This document shows, piece by piece, positions 36,035 through 46,853 of a stretch of 64,000 bases of DNA. Every line of letters starts with the position of its first letter. Position 1 is the first letter of the stretch. The DNA is taken from the NCBI GenBank assembly GCA_029891385.1, contig CM057234.1, forward strand, positions 28,072,350-28,136,349, written 5' to 3'. The stretch is from Erythroxylum novogranatense. Taxonomy: Eukaryota > Streptophyta > Magnoliopsida > Malpighiales > Erythroxylaceae. Below the pieces are notes generated by a model. The model was not told the DNA's origin. It worked only from the letters and a program-made list of their open reading frames with translations, and did not search any database. Position numbers and translations under genes: made by a program.

Positions 36035-38112
36035 AATTAGAATACTTGCAGTCTATTAGAAACGAAGGTAGTGAAAATGAATCTGTACATAGTTTACACG
36101 AACAAAGTGCAATGCATGATTTACATAAGGATAACACATTGCATAGTTTCCGTGAACAAAATGATTTTGAAACCATGGATTCTAGTATAGTAAGGAACAG
36201 TACCACGCATGAAAATAACGACAGTTTTTTACCATGAACAGAACCTATGCAGGACAAAATTTTATATGATGAAAGTCGAAGTAATGAAATACAAAGTGAA
36301 GTTAAAGATGGAAAGGATCACCGTATAGACCTAGGAGCTGAGGACGAAGAAGAAAATATAGATGAACTTCCTTCAGTACAACCACGTGTGTCTCAACTTG
36401 ATGTTGAAGAAAAACGATCCTTACTGAACAGAACCACTCAAGGTAAACCAAAACAGACATATGAACCGACATTATCTTCTACCCCAAGATACCCTCTTGC
36501 TAATCACATGTCTTATCACAGGATTAGTAGGGAATCTCAGTCTTTTTTGAATCAAATATCTGTAGTTTCTGTTCCTAATAGTATGCAGGATGCTTTAAAA
36601 GACCCAAGGTGGAGAAAGGTAATGGAAGAAGAAATGAAATCACTGGACAAGAATGAAACATGGGAAGTGGTAGACTTACCCAGTGAAAAAAAGGTAGTTG
36701 GATGTAGATGGATTTTCACAGTAAAATACAAGGCCAATGGCGAGATTGAAAGGTTTAAAGCAAGACTTGTAGCAAAGGGGTATAGCCAAGTATATGGAAT
36801 AGATTATGAGGATACTTTTGCACCCGTTGCAAAAATCAATACAGTACGTATACTTTTTTCTCTTGCCGTTAATTATGATTGGCCATTGTATCAATATGAT
36901 GTGAAGAATACTTTCTTACATGGTGTTCTCGAAGAAGAAGTATATATGGATTTACCACCTGGTTGTAGCTTGAAGATGGAAGGAAGTAAAAGGGTCTGTA
37001 GGTTGAAGAAATCATTGTATAGATTGAAACAATCCCCTAGAGCATGGTTTGGAAGGTTTACAAATTCCATGAAAGTTTTTGGTTATAAACAATGCAATTT
37101 TGACCATACCTTGTTCTTTAAAAGGTTTGGGGATAGAATAACTTTGTTGATTATATATTTAGATGATATGATTATCACAAGGAATGATGCTACAGAAAAA
37201 AGAAGGTTACATGAATACTTATCAACTCAGTTTGAAATGAAAGACCTAGGAGAATTGAAATATTTCCTAGGGATTGAAGTCTTCAGGTCGAAGAAATGAA
37301 TCTTGTTGAGCCAAAGGAAATATGTGTTAGACTTGCTGAAAGAAGTGGGAATGACAGCTTGCAAGTCAACTGATATGCCAACTACAGAAAAAATCAAATT
37401 GACTCGAGATTGTGAGAGTACACCAGTAAACAAAGAAAGATACCAACGATTAGTAGGAAGGTTGATGTATCTTGCACATACTTGTCCTGACCTCACCTAT
37501 TCAATAAGTGTGGTCAGCTAGTACATGCATGCACGATGTGAAGAACACCTTGAGGCTGTGATGAGAATCATAAAATACTTGAAGAACTCACCCGGAAAGG
37601 GAATTTTATTTTCAAAAACAAAAGATATGAAGGTTGAGTGTTATACTGATGCAGATTGGGCTGGATCAATTGATGATAGAAGGTCAACTGCTGGGTATTT
37701 AACATTTGTAGGTGGGAATTTAGTAACATGGCGGAGTAAGAAACAATCAGTAGTAGCAAGATCAAGTGCAGAAGCAGAATATAGAAGCATGGCAGTAGAA
37801 GTATGCGAAATATTATGGGTAAAAAATCTTCTTGAAGAATTGGGAATTGATTTTGTTAAACCTATGAATTTGTATTGTGATAATAAAGCTGCGTGTGATA
37901 TTGCTCATAATCCTGTACAACATAATCGCACAAAGCATGTTGAAGTTGATCGGCATTTTATCAAGGAAAAAATCAAAAACGGAGAAGTTTATGTTCCTCA
38001 CGTCCGTTCAAGTGAGCAATTGGCGGATATTCTGACTAAAGCTGTAGCAGGTCCTGTGTTCCACAAGTTCTTGAAGAAGATAAGATTGGAAGACATTTTT
38101 TCTCCAACTTAG
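36035..38112 (+). pseudogene. pol: Reverse transcriptase and RNase H of the copia element
   Basis: RT: DPRWRKVMEEEMKSLDKNET (about 36601), GCRWIFTVKYKANGEIERFK, APVAKINTVRILFSLA, then the catalytic YLDDMIIT (about 37156-37180). RNase H: CYTDADWAGSIDDRRSTAGY (about 37640-37700), RSSAEAEYRSMA, LYCDNKAACDIAHNPVQHNR and HVRSSEQLADILTKA, ending SPT-stop at 38112. In-frame stops lie at about 36237, 37299 and 37521. The last is TAG where copia proteins carry Gln (VVS-stop-YMHA). Confidence 0.9.
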
Positions 38113-38118
38113 GGGGAG

Positions 38119-38328
38119 TGTTGCAACTAAAAGAATAAAAGTTGGAGAAGATTACTCCATGATTATAGTGATTAGGATTCAGATTGTAATTACTTATCTT
38201 GTGTCCTTATTTAGCCCATAATTATTGTAAATTTACTTTAGCAAAACCTAAACCTCAAGTGTATATATATACGAGGAAAAGGAAGAAGAATATATATGAA
38301 AAGCATACTTTCATCCACTTACACTTCA
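38119..38328 (+). repeat. 3' LTR of the copia element, preceded by a purine tract
   Basis: TTAGGGGGAG at 38109-38118 is the polypurine tract. The LTR begins TGTTGCAACT and ends ACACTTCA before TAATG. Confidence 0.93.
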
Positions 38329-38333
38329 TAATG

Positions 38334-39440
38334 TGGCTATGATTATTTAGTCTTGAGAATCATAGGATTAATGAGCATATACCGACATCTGTTGTTTTAT
38401 AAGATAAAATCGATAGACTCACCCTCTTCATCTCCACAACTACATTTCAACTTTGATCATGCAAGCATTTTGACAACGCTTAAAAATATACAACGGTAAT
38501 TGATGGTCTTAATCGCATTTATCTAAGTTTGTGGAGACTCATGGGGTCAAATATAAACCACCTCATAGTACATAGTAGGTTAAGTCAGCTTCAAATGAAG
38601 CCTACTTTAACGAATCAACAAGTAGAGAAAGATTTGTTAGATGAAATAATATCCTAGCCTGACATATAACACACCCTTGCAGACTAATGTCTTCTGATGT
38701 ACCACAAGAGTAAGAACAAGAGCATACATGTGTCAATGGGAGCATATTAGTTAAACATTTTTCATCAAAGTTTAAACTACCATCATTTTATCTCTATAAT
38801 GTTATGGTAGATCCATTTAATAATATAGTACAATTTAGGAAAATATTAAACCTATATGGGACAAAAGACGCAATAAAATGTTGGATCTTTTCATCTATGT
38901 TGGCAAACCTTGCAGTTCAAGATTCGCTTTTCTAACAATCGACACAAACTTTATCACAGCTACTGCATTCAAAAACAGAGTGAATAGAATCCTTACAAAT
39001 AGATAGGCCTCACACTTTTGAAGAAGTTCGAAAGAGGCACGAATATAGATCGATCTAGAAAGGCTAATATAGGGAGAACAACACAAGTTACATATAGGCA
39101 AAAAAAAGAGAGGAAACAAGTCCGCCGATCACCTTAAGAAAAGAGGTAGAGTTAATGGAAAGATGTAAATGAAGTTACATGTATTAAACACATTTATGAA
39201 TTGTATCTTAAACTTTATAAGAGACCGAAATTTAGAAAACTCTCCTTGTCCAATGCCATCTTAGAGATGATAAATAAAAAGTTATTATAGATTCCACTGA
39301 AACTACAATTACGACACTAAAGAATGTAAGAAACTTATGTGCACTATTAGTGAACCCCTGCAATGTTTTCGCTTAGAATAATTTGTTAAAAAGTGATAGA
39401 GATGTCCAACCACAAAAACCTTTATCAAATAAATGAGACC
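38334..39440. other. Intergenic, no gene seen
   Basis: AT-rich sequence without a supported reading frame, RNA gene or clear repeat. Confidence 0.45.
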
Positions 39441-39444
39441 AAAT

Positions 39445-39662
39445 AGAGATCGCAATAAGGCTTGGGCTCAACTAGGTCAACGGGCCAAGCCGTGGATCCT
39501 ATTTTTTCAAAATTTTGAGCCTCGAGTTAAGGGCTAACAGACAAGTAACGACAAAACAACGTCATTTTGACATATTTAATTTTAAAAATACTTTGAGTTG
39601 GGATACCTTAGGCTCGTGTCCCTTATCTGGGCTCAGCCTAACCCATTGTCATCTTTGAGACC
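39445..39662. repeat. Possible small fold-back (MITE-like) element
   Basis: ATCGCAATAAGGCTTGGGCTC at the left is roughly complementary to GGGCTCAGCCTAACCCATTG at the right, and the interior is AT-rich. The match is imperfect, and no target duplication was identified. Confidence 0.35.
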
Positions 39663-40117
39663 AACCTTTGTTAAAGTAGGTTGTGGACCCCATACTAGAG
39701 ATCAAGAGACAAAAGTCCCACATACATCATAAACATTGATAGACCAAATGATATTCTAACATAAATCACAAATATTGATAGACCAAATGAGATTCTAACT
39801 TATAATTTGATGATAATAAAACATGTTACTACTAATATTTTTATCATTGGTAATATGAGTAAGCTAATATGTAAACCATGAAGATCAATAGAAGAAAAAA
39901 AAATGAGAAAAGGGGCTAATTGAATCAATAAAGCAATCATAGAATGAAGAAAATGAGCAATGTCGAGGATATATGCAATTCAAGTGAAGAACCAAAAATA
40001 AGGAAGGATAAAGCATATCAAGACGTAATGTAGCTAAAGAATCAAGTCTTACATGCTCTTGACATTCAGCCTCCAACACTGGTATCAATTAATGCTTCTC
40101 ATGTACTATTGCCACGA

Positions 40118-40448
40118 TCCCCTCAGATCCTCTGTCCCACTTCTTGTGTATCAACCATGTCTTATTTAATCTCAACCATCCATTATGTGGGACTCACATA
40201 AATGGATGGTCGAGATTAAATGGGACAGAGTTGGTACACAAGAAATGAGATAGAGGATCACGTCCCTGCCACAATACCAGTATAGACAAACAAGGAAATC
40301 CATATTCTTCTTATTTTATTCCTACGGACCCACATAAATAGATGGTTGAGATTAAATGGGACAGGGTTGGTACATAAGAAATGGGACAGAGGATCACGTC
40401 TCTGCCACGATACCAGCATAGATAAACAAGGAAATCCATATTCTTATT
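40118..40448. repeat. Hairpin element with a partial tandem copy of one arm
   Basis: Arms 40130-40195 and 40198-40262 are near-perfect inverted repeats. The left arm has CTCTGTCCCACTTCTTGTG and TTTAATCTCAACCATCCATT; the right arm is the complement with ATGGATGGTCGAGATTAAAT. The right arm plus about 45 bp of flank (to CAAGGAAATCCATATTCTT) is repeated at 40330-40445 with a few substitutions. Confidence 0.8.
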
Positions 40449-41280
40449 CTTTTATTCCCACATAATATTCTTCACCTAATGCCAAGAGTCATATTATCTT
40501 TATAAATGGCAAGGAGTTGGGGGAGTCAACAACATACATAGAATTTAAAAGTGTCACAAAAATGAAATTCAAAAGGAATTAAAAGGGTGCATTAATAACT
40601 TTCTTTTAATGTCTTTTATCTCATGAAATATTTGGAGGCTTAATAGACTCAATAAACAACAAGCTTTGTTGGATTAAATTTATGACACTAAACCTTTTTT
40701 CATTGGTCTTTTGGAGGCGAAGCTTAAGGAAAACTATTGTAGGAATCTAAGTTTGCGAAGAAATATTAGCTTATCTATACTAATCACCAATATCATCGTT
40801 ATAGAAGGATAATAATAACATTAGATCCTAACATGTTAAAGGTGAATCAAACTTGCATGATAAACTAGTTAATTCACTTATCTGTTAAACTAAAACATCA
40901 AAACATCCTTCTTCAAGTCACTTATATATATAAACTCAATCAAACTTTCTAGATGACTTTCTTATAGAGCAAGATAAAGGGTGTTGGAGCCTTCTTGGGA
41001 ATCTAGACAATGGGGACGCATTTACCTTTACCAACATTCATGTCACTTGAAATTCAAGAAAATAATTATATCATTGTGATTTATTGATGTAATACACTAG
41101 ACTCAAGTTTAAACTAATTATATTATTGTTATATGACTGCAACAATTATTCTCATAATTGATACCAATGTTTGTACTTCAATATGATATTCAACAAATTG
41201 CCCTATTTCCTTTTGCATATATTGTATCAAATATTGAATTCAAATTCGAATTCTTATATTTCTAGAAATTTCAATAAACC

Positions 41281-42911
41281 ATGAATTTCAGGTAGAAATA
41301 TAGGACCAAAGAGACAACGTGATGTAATGCAACCCAGGTTCAAACGCATGTTCGGAGGTACTTACTTTGAAGGTGGACCATCACAGTCTCCAGCTGCAAC
41401 TGAATCACCACCTCCCCCTCTAGGGCCTACAGTTGCAGATGAGCCATCACCTGATGCTCTTCATGCTACACCATCCACTACTCCTACATCATCCACTACC
41501 CCTATAGCGGATGAAGGAGACAACTGTCAGCTTGGAGCTGAGGGAACTTACAGAAGAAAGTACATAAGAATTGTCAATATGTATATAGGTTTAAAATTTT
41601 GAAAATGGTATAAAATTATTTGCTCTTATATTATATTGATTCTGTCTGGATCGTGTTCCAGAAATATGACTTAAGGAGATGATTGATCCTGAGGGTTATA
41701 TATAGAAGAATATCTCTCAGGCTACAAAGACATTTTACTTTCAGAAGTTGAGGTACAATATAATTCATTTTTTTTATTAATTTGTATACATTAATTAGAT
41801 AAATATTATTACATTATAAGTTATCAATTTTTTTTATTTTATTTAAGAAAGATTGTTTTTGGGATTTTGGAATCGACACGGTCATATATAAAGTATGGGA
41901 GAGGCAAGCTTGTATACGCTATAGCGACTTGATTGGTGCGATACATAAGGCTAGTATACGACCGTCTTATATTTCAGAACAAATATGGACTCGTTGGCAG
42001 GAATATTAGATATCACTTGAGGCAATGTCCATCTCAGGGCGTAACTCGAACAATAGACGTGGAGATCCGAGGGAAGACAACCTTCCTGTATATATGGGAG
42101 GATCAATTACCCACCATAAGCATGCTGAGAGACTTATAAGTATCTAAACTTTATACTTATATTCTAATTGTTTTACTTTGTTGCATTTTAATTTATATTG
42201 ATGTGTGAATGTTGGAATGAAAATATGTGTATTATGGCTAATGATCATAATATATATGTCTGGTGCCATACATTGTTATGTTTAGTTATTTTCTTTATTC
42301 AACAAGGGGTAAATATCATAAAAATAGAGGAGACTCTGCCGAAATTTTTATAAATTCTAGTTAACTTATAACATTTTATTATTATATAGGAAAAGTCTAT
42401 GGGCATCAGGCCTACATCACATCAATTGTTTTTGCATACTCATACAAAAAAGCACGACGGTGTGACATTTATCAACACTTGATGTAGAGAACTGAATATA
42501 TGTAAAATTTATGTTTTAATATTTATTCCTAATAATTATCACTTACTAATATAAACATTGCCTCCTAATAGGAACAAATATAAGAAAGTATTTAGCGACA
42601 GTCTCAGCACTCTCAAGCTGTTGATGAGAGTCAAACATATATTGATGTAGTGGGTGGTAGGGACCGTCGTGGAAGGATCTTCGAATTAGGTTCATTTGCG
42701 AACACATATTATTTACAATCCTCCACGTCTAGCGCAACAGCATCAAGTAGACGGCTGACAATGGAATAATACCACCAGCTTGAGAGCACAATATATACAT
42801 TGACAAGTCAGTTGCAACAGACAATGGAGTATATGGATAAGCTCCAAAATGACATGGAGCAGTTGAAAGGGAAGGTTAGCAACTCAGACCATCCGCAATC
42901 ACCAGAATAAT
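41281..42911 (+). pseudogene. Decayed CACTA-associated second gene (Transposase_24-like)
   Basis: Exon-like pieces occur in order. 41330-41600 is a Pro/Ser/Thr-rich stretch (PPPPLGPTVADEPSPDAL). 41840-42140 includes WNRHG and a piece near RNIRYHLRQCP. 42590-42911 includes DVVGGRDRRGRIFELGSF, LESTIYTLTSQLQQTMEYMD and a short coiled coil ending before TAA. This is the pattern of the TNPA-like / plant Transposase_24 proteins that accompany CACTA transposases, from memory of the family. Frames are broken and the main transposase is absent. It lies just inside the CACTA right end at 43915. Confidence 0.6.
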
Positions 42912-43915
42912 AAGATTCTTGTAGTCATTTGGTTTGAAACCAAAGAATTATTATGTACAATTTAATGTTTTTATTATCAATGAAGAAAATTTTTGACTTT
43001 ATTTGATCAATGAACTTTCTGTTTAAACAAATTGAATATATAAACAAATAAAAAAATTATGCATAGATAATTCATATCTATTGAAATTATGCATTAATCA
43101 TAAGATTATGAAACAAAATTAAATGTCAGAATTTTTAGAAAGAAAATTTAATGCATTTACCGACGGAATTTTTAAAAAGAAAATTTAATACATTTACCAA
43201 CGGAATTTTGGTTTCCGTCGATATAATGAGTCATAGTTACCGATGGTTTTTCATAAACCGTCGGAACAATGCAACATATTTATCATAGACTCATTGACGA
43301 AATTTTAGTTTCCGTCAATATAATGAGTCATAGTTACTGATGATTTATCGTAAATTGTCAGGAAAATGCAATATATTTACGGTACACTCACCGATGGAAT
43401 TTTAGTTTTTGTTACTATTATGACCTATATTTATTGACGATTTATGATAAATCGTTAGAAAAATTTAACATGCTTGCGGTCAAAGACGGAGCCACATAGG
43501 GTCCAGTGGTGCATTGAGCCCTCCAAAATTTTAAAAAATATTAAATATTTTTATTTTTAATATATATATATATATATATATAATAATGATGGAGTTATTT
43601 GGAGCCCTGTGATACATTGGGCCTATCAAGATTTAAAAAAATTAAATTTTTTGACCCTCTTATCTTAAATTCTTGGCTCCGTCACTGTTTGCGGTAGACT
43701 CATCGATGGAGACTGTCGGTACAAATACCGACGAAAATGGTATTCCGTCTGTATATTTATTGATGGATTAATATGTTTGTTAGCAAATTTACCGATGGTC
43801 TCTTTCACAACGCCTTTGTCTGTCGGTGAATTCCATCGTTAAATTTTATTTCTGACGGAATATTAACATTTTTCGTTGGTAATATCCATCGCTAAACATT
43901 CTTTTTCTTGTAGTG
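42912..43915. mobile_element. Right end of a CACTA element, left end not found
   Basis: Subterminal copies of TTTCCGTC, CCGTCGG and ATAATGAGTCATAGTTACCGA words fill 43140-43870, and the terminus reads TTTTTCTTGTAGTG at 43902-43915. The motif family is the same as in 1621-2962. I see no matching CACTACAAGAAA upstream, so the element is truncated or its left end has decayed. Confidence 0.75.
43485..43692. repeat. MITE-like insertion in the CACTA subterminal region
   Basis: GACGGAGCCA (43486) and its complement TGGCTCCGTC (about 43675-43685) bound about 200 bp. The interior holds GAGCCCTCCAAAATTT and a TATATATATATA core, and it interrupts the CACTA subterminal repeats. Confidence 0.6.
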
Positions 43916-44269
43916 GTAGATGATCTCATCTTATTCTCCAAAATTGATGCTAACTTTAGAAGTTCCCTTACATCTGCTATTAACTCTTTCAAAATAATGT
44001 CAACAAAAATAAAAACCAATTATTTGTCTATGTGGGTTGCTCAATGGTCACTTATTTGGTTCTCTAAACCCTAAACCCAATCTCCAATAAGAGATTGTCG
44101 TCCTCTGATTTCAATCTTTTAGTTGAAAGAATCTAGAGAAGAATCTGAAGTTGGTGAAATAAAAATCTTACCTTAACAGGCATAGTTCAGTTACTAAACT
44201 TAATGTTGAATAGTCTTTATGTATATTAGTCACCTCATATTTTGCTTCTTACAAGCATAACTAAGACCA

Positions 44270-44640
44270 CTGAAAAGTTTAGAAAGAGTTTTCTTTGGTC
44301 AAGAGACTCAAGTAGAAGTGATTTAGCCAAAGTCAGAGAGAGTTATGTTTACCTAAGTATGAAGGAGGCCTTGGAATTTTACTTGTTAGAATTGCCAACA
44401 AAATATTCATGATCAAGAGGATATGGATGATACTTACAAATAAGCAAGCTCTTTAAGAAAGGTGGATTTATACACACTACTTGAGGAAAGCTAGCTTTTG
44501 TTCTTTTAAGCCAAAATCTGATTCTTCTTAAAAGATTCAAATACTCAAAGTAAAGAGATACAATCAGGAGCACCTTCTTTTTAAATGTCCCTTCACATCA
44601 TTCTAGGATAAATCCAATGCCTATGCAATGTTACCTCTCC
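44270..44640 (+). pseudogene. LINE (non-LTR retrotransposon) RT C-terminal remnant
   Basis: The pieces FLWSRDSSRSDLAKV, KYEGGLGILLVRIANKIF, IKRIW and RWIYTHYLRKASFCSF read across two frames and one stop. This is the thumb / zf-RVT-linked region of plant LINE reverse transcriptases (FLW..., GGLG..., W...Y...). The rest of the element is not recognisable. Confidence 0.6.
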
Positions 44641-45470
44641 CACATCAAATAGGTAGGAATTGATAGATTGGCTATGCTTAAGGTAGAATAGTAAGACTGG
44701 AGACTTCACCGCTTACAAACTAGCATTGAGGCAGAACAATTTATAGTTTATAACGGTAGAAAATTTAAAGATTTTTCAACCAAATTTAATCAAGATTTAA
44801 ATCCTATTAACATAGTTGATTAAGTTCATCAAGGAGCAACTAATTGTTCATCAATCTCAATTTAGATGGAGTCAGTCCACAATCCTAAACTAGCCCTTAC
44901 CTATTAGAGAATGATGTTCTAATATTGTTATGTTTATTGATTTAATACCTCATTAACTTCACTATTCTCCTTAAAATGCTATCTTTACGAAGAATTCAAG
45001 CAGGTGTGAAACTCCCATAACAATTGTAGTTAAGTCTTTTAAAACCTCATCTCCAATCTCGATTATAACTTTTCTCTTTTACTCTACAAGATTAGTAACA
45101 TAAGAGTAGAATTGCAATTTTGGTCTTAACTTTGATTGAATTTGCCTTTAAAGCTTGTACAACCTGTTAATTATGTACTTATCTTTTATTGTTTACTTCA
45201 TCAATACATATTTCATTTTCTTAAAAGATTAAAATTAATGACAATAAAACTACAACTATAAAATTGAATATTGTAACATTTTCTTTTTAAATTTCATAAC
45301 ATTGTAATTATTTTCTATTGGGTTAAAATAATTTTGTTTAAGTTAATATTGTTGCAATTGTTTTCCTATTACGAGGGTATAAGATGACACGTGTACACAT
45401 GCACACTACTGACTTTTGTTTGTCCAAATTTAATTCAGAAATAAAGCAGTTTGAAATTTCATGCTTTTAA
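44641..45470. other. AT-rich sequence, no gene seen
   Basis: Possibly more LINE-derived DNA near its left side. No supported feature otherwise. Confidence 0.35.
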
Positions 45471-45477
45471 ATTTGAA

Positions 45478-45597
45478 ATGGCTTCGGTTCTTTGCGTTAT
45501 TGGATTGCTCTTACATCTTACTACTATTGATTACATATTCTGTTTAATACGAAGATATTATCGTGAAGCTATTCCTGAGCCTATATCTTCGAAGTGA
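45478..45597 (+). CDS. Short membrane-anchor-like ORF or first exon, unidentified
   Basis: ATG at 45478 opens 39 codons: a hydrophobic N-terminal segment (MASVLCVIGLLLHLTTIDYI), then basic residues (RRYYRE). The end reads GAAGTGAGTG, so a splice donor GTGAGT overlaps the stop. It may be the first exon of a host gene whose remainder was displaced by the Tat element beginning about 120 bp downstream. No family recognised. Confidence 0.3.
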   Translation: MASVLCVIGLLLHLTTIDYIFCLIRRYYREAIPEPISSK

Positions 45598-45716
45598 GTG
45601 TCATTTGATGCAGCTATAATTTTAGTATGTAGGTACGTAAACATTCTAATGTTTGACATTGGTTCTGCCGGATTCTAGCTGAACTGAACGTTGCCTTTTG
45701 GGTCCATAGGGTTGGC

Positions 45717-46085
45717 TGATTCTTGCAAGAGCTGTGACTTGAAATTTCCTGCAAAACAAAGAAGGCGTGTTGGGGGTTGTTTCCCGATAAATCCCTTCGA
45801 TGCTCAAGTCAGTCTTTTGGTAAAGGTCAGATCACTGTAAGTAGAGAAAACTAGGGTTATGATCGTGCGTGCCTTCGTTATGGCAGAATTATACCTTATA
45901 TATGAAGCAATAGCTAGGTTTAGGTCTTTACGTGTGAATGGGAGACTCTTACATGCGAATGGGCCGAGGAGATCGTGGATTGGATCTGGGCTTGGCATAG
46001 GTACAGGACTGATACTTAAAGAATGGACTGATCGGCCCATGGGTTGTTATGACTGGGTGCGGGCCCAGCACGACCGACCCGACCA
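45717..46085 (-). repeat. Putative 3' LTR and purine tract of the Tat element
   Basis: On the minus strand GGAGTAGGGGGCTTA (46102-46086) resembles a polypurine tract, and it is followed by TGGTCGGG, a possible LTR start. The distal end near 45717 (TGATTCTTGC on plus) is tentative. The other LTR is outside the window, so neither end can be tested here. Confidence 0.35.
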
Positions 46086-46633
46086 TAAGCCCCCTACTCC
46101 TCGAGTCTGAGAGAAGAGAAGGGTCGAAGGAGTATGTTAGGACTTTGTTGCTCGTCTGCTATCTTATAGCTCGTCCGTAAGATAGCTCGTGAGGTGGTCG
46201 ATCGGTCGGATATTGGCATTACAGCTCGGTCATGGGACAGCTCGGGTAGGCCCGATCGATCGGATGTCGACTGGTTGTGCGTGACTGCTATTATTGGGAT
46301 CGGTCGACTGAGTGCCCCAATCGATTGGCATTAGTACTTTTTGCGTGATTGCTCGCGCTAAAGCAGGTCGGGTGGTCATCATTGGCGAGCGCGTGAAGGT
46401 ACTTGAAGCATTTATTGTTTGACGACACGTGCCCTATGACAGCTTTTTAGAATCTGAAACGTATCGTCCTTGTAACCGTTATGCAGCTGTCCCGTACATC
46501 CTTTCAACTGTCGCGCCCCTCCCGATTTCGAACAACCCTAATTTCTCTTGGCTCGGATTATGCCGCGTGTCCAAGCGTAGCTCAGATTTTGTCCACGCGT
46601 TGCGTTTTGACTGGATCGCAATTTGAACGTTTC

Positions 46634-46641
46634 CTTATAAA
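46634..46641 (+). promoter_or_regulatory. TATA-like site upstream of the antisense ORF
   Basis: TTATAAAT lies about 215 bp before the first ATG. It is followed by a pyrimidine-rich leader and a GGTACGC splice-donor-like site at about 46787. Confidence 0.4.
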
Positions 46642-46853
46642 TGTTCAGGATCGACAAACTGTTTGGTTTTCTTCACGCTTGTTTCATTCTTGCTTCCGCT
46701 TTGCTTTCATTTGCTCTTTCTTGCTCTCAGTTCCCGGAAGTTTCCTAAGGCCTTCGTTCGATTTCCCCTTCTCCATTCACTAAATAGGTACGCTCTTTTT
46801 CTTCGTTTCCTCCTCTAAAGTTGTTCTTTTCGAAAGTTCTGTTCCTGGTAAGC

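Larger units (their letters stand above)
33380..38328 (+). mobile_element. Ty1/copia LTR retrotransposon
   Basis: Two 210-bp LTRs (33380-33589 and 38119-38328) start TGTTGCAA and end TTCA. TAATG flanks both sides (33375-33379 and 38329-38333), an exact 5-bp target duplication. Domain order gag-PR-IN-RT-RNase H is copia type. By eye the LTRs differ at about 14 of 210 positions, so this is older than chromovirus 1. Its coding frame carries several in-frame stops, and it is inactive. Confidence 0.95.

Noticed and set aside
41478..41500. CACTAC words as the left end of the truncated CACTA element
   Set aside because: They lie inside the Pro/Thr-rich coding stretch and are not followed by AAGAAA or by subterminal repeats.
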